A stretch of DNA of 22,823 bases, taken from contig DATKKK010000094.1 in assembly GCA_035542975.1 (NCBI GenBank), positions 1-22,823 on the forward strand, written 5' to 3'. Shown here in pieces: positions 5,948 through 13,559 of this stretch. The stretch is from DATKKK01 sp035542975. Its GTDB lineage: Archaea; Thermoproteota; Bathyarchaeia; Bathyarchaeales; Bathycorpusculaceae. Each line of letters opens with the position of its first letter. The first letter of the stretch is position 1. The translations under genes were made by a program, and so were the position numbers. The notes below the pieces were generated by a model, which had not been told where the DNA came from, made no database searches, and was given only the letters and a program-made list of their open reading frames with translations.

Positions 5948-6581
5948 GTTTTTTCTCTGTTCGCCTCTCAAACCGCTTAAGATACTTCTCAAGCGTACTT
6001 CTCCGCATCTCCTGCGTTATATCCCCACGAGTAATCTCGATAATCTTCCGTGCAACATCACACTTCCTCCTCAACCCAGGAACCAACATGTAAGCCTCAT
6101 CCATCGCCATAAGCTCAATATAAATCTCATCCATAACCCGCAAACATTCTTCCCCTTTCTTCACGTTATCCTCCCGCAACGCATCCAAAGTCAAACGCCT
6201 GTACTCCCCAATAACGTCAGACAACCCCAACACATAATCAATCGAGGGCACATCAATCTCTTCAGGCGTCACAAAACGCGACTCCTCAACAGAACACAAG
6301 AAAATGTTAGCTTCAGAAAACTCTTGACGCGCCGCACTAAACATCCCGCTATAAATAACATCAGGATACTTCGCAGAAACCTCATTAAGTCTTGAAATAA
6401 TCTGCTTCGCTCTCGCAAGCTGCTTCTTAGCTTCCTTCACTCTCTTCTGATGAATCAACAGTATCGACTGCTTAGAAAGACTCGTAACCTTCCGCATGTC
6501 TTTCTGCGCGTTTTCCCGCACTTTCTCTTTTTCTTCAAGCTCTTTCCTTATCTCATTCAAAACACTCTTCAACGTACACAT
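5940..6581 (-). CDS. archaeal translin-family protein
   Basis: The 213-residue, mostly helical and highly charged protein matches the translin/TRAX superfamily. The N-terminal helices run to about residue 75 (LLIHQKRVKEAKKQLARAK). They are followed by the family-typical YSGMFSAARQEFSEA and then LGLSDVIGEYRRLTLDALR and MDEAYMLVPGLRRKCDVAR. Family members form oligomeric barrels that bind or cut single-stranded RNA and DNA; TRAX-type members have acidic catalytic residues (several Glu are present in the expected helices, not verified one by one). It starts at ATG 6581 with GGGGTG 8 nt upstream. It is the first gene of the translin-endonuclease V-HD-tRNA-binding cluster. Confidence 0.88.
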   Translation of the reverse strand: MCTLKSVLNEIRKELEEKEKVRENAQKDMRKVTSLSKQSILLIHQKRVKEAKKQLARAKQIISRLNEVSAKYPDVIYSGMFSAARQEFSEANIFLCSVEESRFVTPEEIDVPSIDYVLGLSDVIGEYRRLTLDALREDNVKKGEECLRVMDEIYIELMAMDEAYMLVPGLRRKCDVARKIIEITRGDITQEMRRSTLEKYLKRFERRTEKKHG

Positions 6582-6686
6582 AAACGGACACCCCTTTAAT
6601 TCCAGAATATTATTGCAATAAGTATTTTATTATATCTTCCAAAAAATGGAGAGATTAGAGTTAAGGCGATTCTATAGACCTCGTGC

Positions 6687-6890
6687 TTACTCTGTTTCTA
6701 CCGGTGGTTCAGGCTCGTGCCACTCTGTTATCAGCAGCTTATGATCGCCAAGCTTGAAATTGACGTTCACGAATATGGAATCAGAGCCTTTGAACGGAAA
6801 CATGCTGTCCTCAGCCAAGTCTTTCGGTAGATAAATCAAGTACTTACCGTCTTTTCTCCTGAACAGTCGTCCTCTTCCTTCATTAACCAT
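6687..6890 (-). CDS. small AbrB/SpoVT-like protein
   Basis: The 67-residue protein opens with GRGRLFRRKDGKYLIYLPKDLAEDSMFPF. It has the swapped-hairpin style of AbrB/SpoVT N-terminal DNA-binding domains: basic turn, then 'YLPKDL', then a strand pair with a hydrophobic-polar rhythm (IFVNVNFKLG, HKLLITEW). The C-terminus is acidic and proline-rich. Such proteins act as dimeric regulators or antitoxins; no toxin partner is adjacent. Start ATG 6890 has GAGGTG about 10 nt upstream and a strong TATA element at about 6945-6964. It appears to be transcribed alone. Confidence 0.6.
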   Translation of the reverse strand: MVNEGRGRLFRRKDGKYLIYLPKDLAEDSMFPFKGSDSIFVNVNFKLGDHKLLITEWHEPEPPVETE

Positions 6891-6944
6891 TTTTCAAACA
6901 CACCTCGATTTAATCTTTGGTTTAAGATGTAGGCAGTGATTCAA

Positions 6945-6964
6945 CGATTTATATAACCTTTGTC
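6945..6964 (-). promoter_or_regulatory. TATA promoter of the AbrB-like gene
   Basis: The minus strand reads ACAAAGGTTATATAAATCG. This is a textbook BRE (ACAAAGG) plus TATATAA, the strongest TATA box in the window, about 58 nt before the ATG at 6890. Confidence 0.6.
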
Positions 6965-7034
6965 ATCATTCAATTCGAAAGATAACTCCAAGTCCACGTA
7001 AACTATGTGGAAATGCGCATCATTTGAAAATATT

Positions 7035-7997
7035 CTAGCAGTTGCCTAATCTTCGAGGTTTCTCAAGCTTACTTAACAATACAACTCTACTTTCTTCCGC
7101 TTCATCAAGAACACTGTAACTTGTTTCCTTAGCTAACTGTGCTGCAAATTCACGTATCTCCTCGTGACTCGGCATATTCTCAAAATTTAAACGAAGTCTA
7201 GAAAAACCCACATGCATATAAGCCTTCGGCTCAACATACGTCGGACAGGCTTTCTCAACAAGCTTAGCGTAACTTTTGATGTTCTCCATGTTCACGCCAC
7301 GAGCCAACGTCATACGCATCACCGTCGGACATTTAAAACTCGACAAAAACGACAAGGTCTCGTTAAGCTTCTCCCATGCTTTCGAAGTTTGAGGTCGACA
7401 AACACGGTTGTACGTTTTTTCTTCAGAAGCACAAACAGAAACATAAAGCTGAGTAGGTTCTTCTCTAAGCTTTGCCAGAGCAGTTGGCACTGTTCCATTT
7501 GTCACGAGAAAAGTAGTAAACCCTTTCATATGAAACGCATGAATTAACCCCTCTAAACCCGCGTAAAGAGTCGGTTCTCCCGCTAGACTGATGGCCGCAT
7601 GCCTTGGAATAGCGGCTTCTTCAAGCTTTTTCTTATCTGCCTTAGGATTACCCTTGTACCCCGTTAAGATTTTGCAGTGTGCTCTAATGCTCTCTTCAAC
7701 GATTGTTTCCGGCGAATCCCATGTTGGCAGCCTCATCTCATCCCATTTAACCTGAAGATCACTGTTCTGAGCCCGCCAGCAGAAAAGACACTGTTGAGTG
7801 CAATAATACAAAGAAGGCGTCATCTGTATACATCGATGAGTTTTTATTCCGTAGAATTTCTGCTTGTAACATGGTCTGTCATGGATTAAGGTTTCATACA
7901 GCCATCTGCATCGTTTAACCGCCGAATGCCTACCGACAAAGTGGTATTTTTGTTTCTTCAAGGCATCAACAAGTGAAGATGGGATCGGAGCTTCCAA
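7035..7997 (-). CDS. taw1: tRNA 4-demethylwyosine synthase (radical SAM)
   Basis: The 320-residue radical SAM enzyme converts N1-methylguanosine-37 of tRNA-Phe plus pyruvate to 4-demethylwyosine. The radical SAM motif is CTQQCLFC (Cys66, 70, 73). A second cluster triad is Cys30, Cys43 and Cys56. The 13-13-10-4-3 spacing of these six cysteines is the one I recall for archaeal TYW1 proteins. Downstream are SLAGEPTLY (SAM-binding GEP) and VTNGT, plus LYVSVCA and MRMTLARGVNMEN with the YVEPKAYMHVGFS segment. Start TTG 7997 has AGGAAG 9 nt upstream; in frame, an upstream TAA excludes a longer protein. It is a single gene on the minus strand between the AbrB-like and SHMT-like genes. Its substrate would be made by the Trm5-like enzyme at 12.3 kb. 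Confidence 0.93.
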   Translation of the reverse strand: MEAPIPSSLVDALKKQKYHFVGRHSAVKRCRWLYETLIHDRPCYKQKFYGIKTHRCIQMTPSLYYCTQQCLFCWRAQNSDLQVKWDEMRLPTWDSPETIVEESIRAHCKILTGYKGNPKADKKKLEEAAIPRHAAISLAGEPTLYAGLEGLIHAFHMKGFTTFLVTNGTVPTALAKLREEPTQLYVSVCASEEKTYNRVCRPQTSKAWEKLNETLSFLSSFKCPTVMRMTLARGVNMENIKSYAKLVEKACPTYVEPKAYMHVGFSRLRLNFENMPSHEEIREFAAQLAKETSYSVLDEAEESRVVLLSKLEKPRRLGNC

Positions 7998-8063
7998 AGG
8001 ACATTACTTCCTGCGTCACACGTGTTTGCTAGTATAGAAAATTGGTCGAATAAAAACAGTTCA

Positions 8064-9242
8064 TCATTCAAAACAGTATTCGATGGTTTGGAACTCAGCG
8101 GAAAGCTTAGCAACATCTTTCTTTATTTCCTCTGGTTTCTCCTCATCAACGACCGCTCTCTTGATTAATTCAGCTATCCTCAGCATTTCTTCTTCTTTCA
8201 TTCCTCGTCTCGTAACCTCGCATGTGCCAATCCTTACAACACAGTCGGCTATGATGTTTGCACGTTGAAGCTTCTCGGCGACAGCTCTGCCTTTATTGTA
8301 ATCTCCAAAGTTTACGATAACCTGATGAGATCGAGTAAACCCCAGTTTTTGACAAATGACGGGAAAACCATAATCATATAGAGCTTTGGCTAAAGCTTTA
8401 GAGTTAAGAATCACTTGTTTGGCGTACGCTTTGCCAAAATTCTTCATCTCAGCCAACGCTAAGGTCAAAGCCGCTATTCGATTCCAATGGGCGTTATCAA
8501 CGAAAGCTGGATAAATCTTCTCTTTCAAGAGATCTCCGCATTCTTTATTTGCGAGAATAATGCCGCCTTGAGGGCCGAAAAAAGTCTTGTGCGTCGAACC
8601 AAACAAGGCACTTGCACCTTCTCTAAGTGGGTTTTGAAACTGCTCTCCTCCAATCAAACCCATTACATGTGAACCGTCAAACCCAACGTTTGCGCCAACA
8701 TCATGAGCTGTTTCAGCTAATTCCTCGACAGGATGTGGAAAAACAATCAAGCTCGCGCCAAAAATGATGATCCTAGGTTTAACACGTTTTATGGTTTTTT
8801 TAGCGTCTTCAACTTTTATGTTCCAGTTTTCTTTTGAAAACGGAAAGGCCCTTGTTTTAAGATGAAGTAACCTAGCTAAGCCTTCTTTCCACATGCCGGG
8901 GTATCCTCCATCTTCGGGGGATACACACATGAACGTGTCCTCTGATTTTGTGAGGTTGGCTAGAACAATCAAGTCGGCGATATGCCCTGAAAGGGGACGT
9001 AAATCTGCTGTCTCAGATTTGAACACTGTTTTCGCAAGTTCTTCACCATAGTTTTCAATTTCATCTGTAAAGTGTGTGCCCATGTAGAAGCGGTCTCTAG
9101 AAGTGTACCGATGAGCCAGTTCTGACGAGAGGAGCCCCCGAACCGCAGGGCTCATCACGTTTTCTGATGGAATAAGGTTTAAACATTGTTTGCCACGCCA
9201 TTCTTCATGTTCCCCAACCAGACTCAAAATATCACTGAACAC
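8064..9242 (-). CDS. glyA: serine hydroxymethyltransferase-like PLP enzyme
   Basis: The 392-residue fold-type I PLP enzyme is related to serine hydroxymethyltransferase, which moves a one-carbon unit between serine and a pterin carrier. It has LNLIPSENVMSPAV and ELAHRYTSRDRFYMG (N-terminal SHMT-like blocks), LRPLSGHIAD, VGFDGSHVMGL (Asp189, His192 near PLP) and the Schiff-base Lys219 in GSTHKTFFGPQGG. The blocks diverge from bacterial SHMT (for example FDGSH instead of the DMAH-type motif), and the protein is about 30 residues shorter than usual. A related aldolase-type specificity is therefore possible. Start is GTG 9242, 8 nt after GGAGGAG, with a TTTAAA promoter at 9284-9299. It is divergent from the surface-protein gene. 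Confidence 0.78.
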   Translation of the reverse strand: MFSDILSLVGEHEEWRGKQCLNLIPSENVMSPAVRGLLSSELAHRYTSRDRFYMGTHFTDEIENYGEELAKTVFKSETADLRPLSGHIADLIVLANLTKSEDTFMCVSPEDGGYPGMWKEGLARLLHLKTRAFPFSKENWNIKVEDAKKTIKRVKPRIIIFGASLIVFPHPVEELAETAHDVGANVGFDGSHVMGLIGGEQFQNPLREGASALFGSTHKTFFGPQGGIILANKECGDLLKEKIYPAFVDNAHWNRIAALTLALAEMKNFGKAYAKQVILNSKALAKALYDYGFPVICQKLGFTRSHQVIVNFGDYNKGRAVAEKLQRANIIADCVVRIGTCEVTRRGMKEEEMLRIAELIKRAVVDEEKPEEIKKDVAKLSAEFQTIEYCFE

Positions 9243-9283
9243 TTTTTAGACTCCTCCAGCTTACATAATGCTTCTTTCTTGGA

Positions 9284-9299
9284 GATTTAAACAATTCCT
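9284..9299 (-). promoter_or_regulatory. promoter of the SHMT-like gene
   Basis: The minus strand reads GGAATTGTTTAAATCT. A TATA-like TTTAAAT lies 44-50 nt ahead of the GTG start, followed at the right distance by GGAGGAG. Confidence 0.45.
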
Positions 9300-9446
9300 T
9301 GTTGAAGCTTCAAGCAGTTACTCTTTTTTTACTTTCTAGAAGAGAATCCCTGAACTGTAAAAGGTAAAGTTTAAAATGCTCCCCTTTATAGTAAATCTGC
9401 GAATCTATTGAAAAACTACATGTATTAAAAGGAGAGTAAATGCCAC

Positions 9447-11609
9447 TTGAAAAAAAGTACAGCAATAACCGTCTTTATGCTTATTCTAGCTTTATCATCC
9501 ATTTCTCTTCCTCTTTTTCCTCTAGTTAAGGCAGCTAACGTCGAGATAACTTCCATTTCGCCTTCTACCAAAGAAGGATATGTCGGAGATACAGTTCGAG
9601 TTGTTGGCACGGTAAATGCGAGTAGCGATAACTATCAGATCGTGCTTCGCAAGAACGCGACTGAATATATCGTTGTCAACGCTACAGGTGCGTCAGGAAC
9701 CCAAGTAAACGCAACATTTTCCATTCCTTACCTTCCCGGAGGAAATTACACGCTGGTGTTGCAGGATACCTCAAAAAACGTTAACGCTACATCTTGGCTT
9801 TACATAGAAACAGCCTACTCTGTTGAAGCTAGAGACACGACGACACACAAAGCGCTCGAATCGCCTGCTCAGTGGCGAGAGGGTGATTCGGTGGAAATTT
9901 GGATAAACGTGACAGGCACAACAGCAGACAAGGAGTATGCTGCAAACATCACCGTCAAACTTCCCTCACCCAAAAACACAACTTATTGGGTGACTCGTAA
10001 ATATAATACCACGAGCAAAGGCAATTTTGCAGGATTTCTGGTTTCTTATCCGAATGTTACAGCGTTTAACGGAACGGCTACCCTTCCTGCTAACACTAAC
10101 TATACGGGTACTTACACTCTGGCCTTAAACAAAACGTCGTCTAAGACGTTGGCTACAAACACCTTTGAAATGTGGTTGACCAACGCAACGACATATCATA
10201 GGCTGCAATACGTTGACATCAGAGCCAAGGGTTATAAAACAAATGAAAACGTGATGGTGAAAATCCTTTATGGAACCACATTAATGAAGAACGATACCGT
10301 AACCACTAATGCTACAGGATTTGTTGTTGCCAATTGGACCGTTTTCTCCAACGCCTCAATAGGCACGTACACTCTTAACATTACTTCCACACGAGTCGGT
10401 TTGACAAAAACGACAAAAAATCCGCATGACGTACAAAATTTTACTGTTCCAGGCTTTGGGGTCAATATAACTGCCAAAAACCTCGCGGGAGATTTTGTGC
10501 CCAACATCGTTATCAAAGTTTTTGAGGGTGACACAAAGGTTGCGAACGGAACAAGTAATTCAAGTGGTTTAGTGAAGGCTACACTTGAAATTGGAATTTA
10601 TTATTGTAACGCAACCTACAGAAATAGAAAAGTTGGTGAACGCACAATAAACGTCACAGGAGTTGCATCTTTTGACCTTAACTGTAGTTTGACCAACTTG
10701 AGAATTTCCGTTTTCAGCGAAGACGGTGTTCGCATTCCCGAAGTAGAAATTTTCCTATCACCCGAGAATCAGACGTTAACGACAGACATTAACGGAGAAG
10801 CAATAGCTCACTCCTTATTGCCCATATGGATCAACACTTCACAACCATATGTTCTGAATGCTTCACGGTATGGCATTTCATTTAACGTAACAAAAATTCC
10901 GACGTTGTTCGTCAACGCAACTCCTGTGGCTTGGTATAATGTAACCATTTTCTGTCCAACCCTGAAGCTGCAAATAACAACCTTAAACGCGGCTGGTAAC
11001 CCGATAACTGGTGTCACAATTAAGGTTCAAGAATCGACCGGCGGATTGTACAATGAATCTACGACAGGTTCAGATGGAAGAGTTGTCTTCAACTTCGTTT
11101 TTGGTAAATACCTTGTTGGAGTTTATGATGCTGAAGGAATACAACTCAACAGAACAATTGTAAGCTTATTCGAAAATGAGAATGTTTCGATCATCTGCAA
11201 GCTTTATGGATTAACTGTTTCAGTCAAAGTTGTTGATTATGTTGGGCAGCCGATTTCAGGCGCAGATGTAATACTGCAACGAGAAGATATGACAACACGT
11301 ACAGCCCAAACGCAATCTAATGGTACAGCCACGTTCAGTAGTGTTACAGGTGGAACTTTTTACGTAACCGTTTACTTGTTTGACCAAAAGGAACCAAGCG
11401 CGGAAAAAGGTTATTCAGTGGAAGAGAATACGACCATAGTGATTAAAGTGGACAAATATTTGATGTTGATCGGCATGCCTGTAGAAACAAGCGCGTTTAT
11501 AATTGCCTTGATAATCGTGTTGACGTTAGTTTTTGTTCTTGTAGTAGAAATCTATCGAAGAAGACGCTTCAGGTCACAGAAAAATGCAAACTTGACTGAA
11601 AATAAGTAG
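9447..11609 (+). CDS. large secreted surface protein with Ig/carboxypeptidase-regulatory-like domains
   Basis: The 720-residue protein has a signal peptide (residues 1-29, MKKSTAITVFMLILALSSIS...VKA) and a long extracellular beta-rich region. A C-terminal membrane helix (about 683-704) ends in basic RRRRFRSQK, anchoring it with a short cytoplasmic tail. The first domain (about 30-120) is Ig-like, with STKEGYVGDTVRVVGTVNA. Later segments repeat a 'V.D..G.P..G..V.V......T.T.GT/DG' pattern (near 345-420, 425-500, 520-595 and 600-675) typical of carboxypeptidase-regulatory-like or Big/SpaA-like folds. Asn-X-Ser/Thr sequons are very frequent, suggesting heavy N-glycosylation. Start TTG 9447 has GGAGAG 10 nt upstream. 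An ATG at 9440 is in a different frame. A TATA-like TTTATAG lies near 9385. Likely a cell-surface adhesin or S-layer-associated protein (inference). Confidence 0.82.
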   Translation: MKKSTAITVFMLILALSSISLPLFPLVKAANVEITSISPSTKEGYVGDTVRVVGTVNASSDNYQIVLRKNATEYIVVNATGASGTQVNATFSIPYLPGGNYTLVLQDTSKNVNATSWLYIETAYSVEARDTTTHKALESPAQWREGDSVEIWINVTGTTADKEYAANITVKLPSPKNTTYWVTRKYNTTSKGNFAGFLVSYPNVTAFNGTATLPANTNYTGTYTLALNKTSSKTLATNTFEMWLTNATTYHRLQYVDIRAKGYKTNENVMVKILYGTTLMKNDTVTTNATGFVVANWTVFSNASIGTYTLNITSTRVGLTKTTKNPHDVQNFTVPGFGVNITAKNLAGDFVPNIVIKVFEGDTKVANGTSNSSGLVKATLEIGIYYCNATYRNRKVGERTINVTGVASFDLNCSLTNLRISVFSEDGVRIPEVEIFLSPENQTLTTDINGEAIAHSLLPIWINTSQPYVLNASRYGISFNVTKIPTLFVNATPVAWYNVTIFCPTLKLQITTLNAAGNPITGVTIKVQESTGGLYNESTTGSDGRVVFNFVFGKYLVGVYDAEGIQLNRTIVSLFENENVSIICKLYGLTVSVKVVDYVGQPISGADVILQREDMTTRTAQTQSNGTATFSSVTGGTFYVTVYLFDQKEPSAEKGYSVEENTTIVIKVDKYLMLIGMPVETSAFIIALIIVLTLVFVLVVEIYRRRRFRSQKNANLTENK

Positions 11610-11614
11610 TTTGA

Positions 11615-11635
11615 GGGAAAAAACTTTATATTAAG
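11615..11635 (+). promoter_or_regulatory. promoter of the Cys-rich protein gene
   Basis: GGGAAAAAAC followed by TTTATATTAAG lies just after the surface-protein stop and about 80 nt before the Cys-rich gene start. BRE plus TATA is clear by eye; the leader would be about 50 nt. Confidence 0.5.
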
Positions 11636-11716
11636 TTTTGTGAACATTAATTAACAGTGAATTATCGTTGCGACTGTAGAATTTTATGAATAGATTGGTC
11701 AAAGGACGTGAATGCT

Positions 11717-12004
11717 TTGGCTGAAGTGAAAATTTGTTCCCCCACCTGTCAATCGTTCAAATGCGCAAAAAGTGCTGTTGTCTATCGTCGAGATGGCGTT
11801 TGGTGCCGATGGACTGAAGATATGTGTAATGTTGCCGATTGTACCTTTGCTATATGCGTAAAAAGACGTTTGCTTCCGAAAGGAATCTGTGGGGAAACAA
11901 TAAAAAGAAAAACTGTGGAAAAGCCACTTGAAGAAGTTGCCGATACGCCAGTTAAACTCCATGGAAAAGCATTACGAAAGCTTGGAGAAAAGGAAATCTT
12001 TTGA
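11717..12004 (+). CDS. small Cys-rich protein, unknown function
   Basis: The 95-residue protein has eight Cys in its first 60 residues: VKICSPTCQSFKCAKSA, then GVWCRWTEDMCNVADCTFAICV and KGICGE. This spacing suggests zinc or Fe-S binding or a compact disulfide fold. The C-terminal third is charged and Cys-free (TIKRKTVEKPLEEVADTPV). No signal peptide is seen, so it is probably cytosolic. I do not recognise a named family. TTG 11717 is preferred because AAAGGA lies about 10 nt upstream; the GTG at 11708 sits too close to that ribosome site. It has its own promoter and a hairpin after the stop. Confidence 0.7.
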   Translation: MAEVKICSPTCQSFKCAKSAVVYRRDGVWCRWTEDMCNVADCTFAICVKRRLLPKGICGETIKRKTVEKPLEEVADTPVKLHGKALRKLGEKEIF

Positions 12005-12035
12005 CATAACAACTGGCTTTAGACAACTAGGCGCT

Positions 12036-12083
12036 AACTCGCCATAAGCGGGTTGAAGAGATTGCCTCTCTCTCTTTCTTTTT
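12036..12083 (+). terminator. hairpin plus T-rich tract after the Cys-rich gene
   Basis: AACTCGC (12036-12042) pairs with GCGGGTT (12048-12054) around a CATAA loop, with one G-T wobble. A CT/T-rich tract at 12066-12083 follows. It sits between convergent genes (Cys-rich protein on plus, rpoP on minus). Archaeal termination relies mainly on T tracts, so the hairpin itself may be incidental. Confidence 0.4.
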
Positions 12084-12251
12084 TCATTTGGCAGGTATAC
12101 GTTTAACAACTGGAGGTTTTACTTTTTTTAGGATTCGGTAACCGCAAACTATGCATTTAGTCTCTCCGCCACGCATGTCTAATTCTTCAGAAGGCACTTT
12201 TGCTCCGCATCTTACGCATTCGTAAACGATTCCAGATGATGTTTTTTCCAT
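12084..12251 (-). CDS. rpoP: DNA-directed RNA polymerase subunit Rpo12 (RpoP)
   Basis: The 55-residue zinc-ribbon subunit reads YECVRCGAKVPSEEL near the start, then GGETKCIVCGYRILKKV and PPVVKRI at the end. Cys12, Cys15, Cys33 and Cys36 form the zinc site. The CGYRIL motif and the basic PPVVKRI tail identify the archaeal Rpo12/eukaryotic Rpb12 subunit. It bridges the large subunits near the Rpo3/Rpo10 assembly platform. ATG 12251 has GAGGAAAAC just upstream. A TATA-like TTTAAAA element about 38 nt upstream (12286-12303) is shared in space with the divergent methyltransferase gene. The gene is short, so it is easily missed by length-filtered calling. Confidence 0.95.
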   Translation of the reverse strand: MEKTSSGIVYECVRCGAKVPSEELDMRGGETKCIVCGYRILKKVKPPVVKRIPAK

Positions 12252-12285
12252 GTTGTTTTCCTCTTTCTACAAAGGAAAGACATTC

Positions 12286-12303
12286 TGCTTTTAAACGTTT
12301 CCC
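12286..12303. promoter_or_regulatory. shared AT box between rpoP and the Trm5-like gene
   Basis: TTTTAAAC (12289-12296) is a near-palindromic TATA-like box, with GGGAAACG on the minus-strand upstream side as a possible BRE. It is about 38 nt from the rpoP ATG and about 45 nt from the methyltransferase ATG. It could serve either or both divergent genes. Confidence 0.45.
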
Positions 12304-12339
12304 GAATAGATATTTCTATTGACAGGCGAATACTGCTTG

Positions 12340-13209
12340 ATGAGACGACTAAAAAAGCGTCTTTCTGAAACCTTGTCTCCAGAAACTGTGTCATACGTTT
12401 ACAATTCTTACGACGTTATAGGTGACATAGCAGTCATACGTTTGAACAAAGAAACTCAAAAATATTGTAACGCTATCGCAGAAGCCATCATGGACGTGCA
12501 CAAGAATGTTACCACGGTCTTGGCTCAAATGAGCGCGGTGCGCGGAAACTATCGGCTTCGAAAGTTAAAATATGTTGCTGGGGAAAACAAAACCAAAACA
12601 GTTCACAAAGAATCTGCTTGTTTGTTTAAAGTGGATATTGAGAACTGCTATTTTTCACCACGGCTTCATAATGAAAGAATGAGAATCGCAAACCAAGTCA
12701 AAACAGATGAAGTCGTGATCAACATGTTTGCTGGAGTTGGGTGCTTCTCAATATTAATCGCTAAACATTCAAGCGTTCAAAAAGTGTATTCGATTGATGT
12801 TAATCCTGTAGCGGTTCAATATATGCAGGAGAATATCAGAGTAAATGGTATGTATGGTAAAGTGATTCCCATACTTGGAGATGCAAAATGCGTCGTTGAA
12901 GACAGATTGCGCCATGTTGCTGACAGGATTTTAATGCCCTTACCAGAGAAGGCCCTGGAATACCTGCCCTGCGCGCTACTGGCGCTCAAACCGTCTGGAG
13001 GACGAATACATTATTACGATTTTGAATATGCTAACAGAAATGAGAATCCTGTTGAAAAGGTAAGACTGAAGGTAGCAGAAAGACTTGAAAGTTTAGGCGT
13101 AGCTTTTTGCGTACCTTTTGGTCGTGTTGTGAGGTCGACTGGTCCTCATTGGTATCAAGTAGTTTTGGACATCGAGAAACAAGCAGAAAACACAAAACAA
13201 TTCTTGTGA
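12340..13209 (+). CDS. Trm5-family tRNA (guanine37-N1)-methyltransferase, short form
   Basis: The 289-residue SAM-dependent methyltransferase is of the Trm5/Taw22 family, which forms m1G37 in tRNA (and imG2 in some archaea). It has the D2-like start (YNSYDVIGDIAVIRL), RKLKYVAGENKTKTVHKE, YFSPRLHNERMRIA (Arg108 of the SPR motif), SAM-binding INMFAGVGCFSI, YSIDVNP and motif IV LMPLPEKALEYL. Two oddities are visible. The N-terminal D1 tRNA-elbow domain of about 70 residues is absent. Motif IV has Pro200 where Trm5b-type enzymes have Asn (NLP). From memory, published work links this Pro to the bifunctional Taw22 subgroup. ATG 12340 is used; TTG 12337 is equally possible, with a weak AGG nearby. 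It is divergent from rpoP. The product feeds Taw1. Confidence 0.82.
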   Translation: MRRLKKRLSETLSPETVSYVYNSYDVIGDIAVIRLNKETQKYCNAIAEAIMDVHKNVTTVLAQMSAVRGNYRLRKLKYVAGENKTKTVHKESACLFKVDIENCYFSPRLHNERMRIANQVKTDEVVINMFAGVGCFSILIAKHSSVQKVYSIDVNPVAVQYMQENIRVNGMYGKVIPILGDAKCVVEDRLRHVADRILMPLPEKALEYLPCALLALKPSGGRIHYYDFEYANRNENPVEKVRLKVAERLESLGVAFCVPFGRVVRSTGPHWYQVVLDIEKQAENTKQFL

Positions 13210-13263
13210 AAACGTTTTATAGTTCAAAGCTTAGACAAAGAATGGGTTCTGGAGTAATAAACA

Positions 13264-13554
13264 ATGCAAAAAAAGTTGATGGACCTGCTTGCGTGTCCGA
13301 TTGATAAGCATCATCCACTTGAACTGCACGTTTTTGAGGAAAAAGACGAGGTAATCGAAGGTTTGATTGTTTGCCCAAAGTGTCTCCGATGGTATCCGAT
13401 ACGTGATGAAATTCCAGAAATGCTGCCAGACGAATTACGAAAGGAAAATGAAGACTTGCCTTTTTTGAAAAAATGGAAAGAAAAGATTCCTGAGAAGATT
13501 ATATCTGAAGGAAAGCCCTTTAACCTGAAAAGTAAGACGCAAAAGAGTCGTTGA
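13264..13554 (+). CDS. Trm112-like zinc-binding methyltransferase partner
   Basis: The 96-residue protein of the Trm112/UPF0434 type starts KKLMDLLACPIDKHHPLEL (Cys11). It has strands around HVFEEKDEVIEGLIVCP and then CPKCLRWYPIRDEIPEMLPDE (Cys37, Cys40), the signature block of the family. A charged helical tail of about 35 residues follows. Trm112 proteins activate several tRNA, rRNA and protein methyltransferases as a small subunit. Only three of the four expected zinc Cys are present, since CPID replaces the usual CPxC. That is seen in part of the family. ATG 13264 follows GGAGT by 9 nt. A TATA-like TTTTATAG in the 54-nt gap after the methyltransferase may give it its own promoter, but co-transcription is likely too. 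Confidence 0.78.
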   Translation: MQKKLMDLLACPIDKHHPLELHVFEEKDEVIEGLIVCPKCLRWYPIRDEIPEMLPDELRKENEDLPFLKKWKEKIPEKIISEGKPFNLKSKTQKSR

Positions 13555-13559
13555 TTTTT

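Noticed and set aside
6985..7012. CCAC..GTGG inverted repeat downstream of taw1
   Set aside because: Only four base pairs with a 9-nt loop and no T run in the taw1 direction; likely chance.
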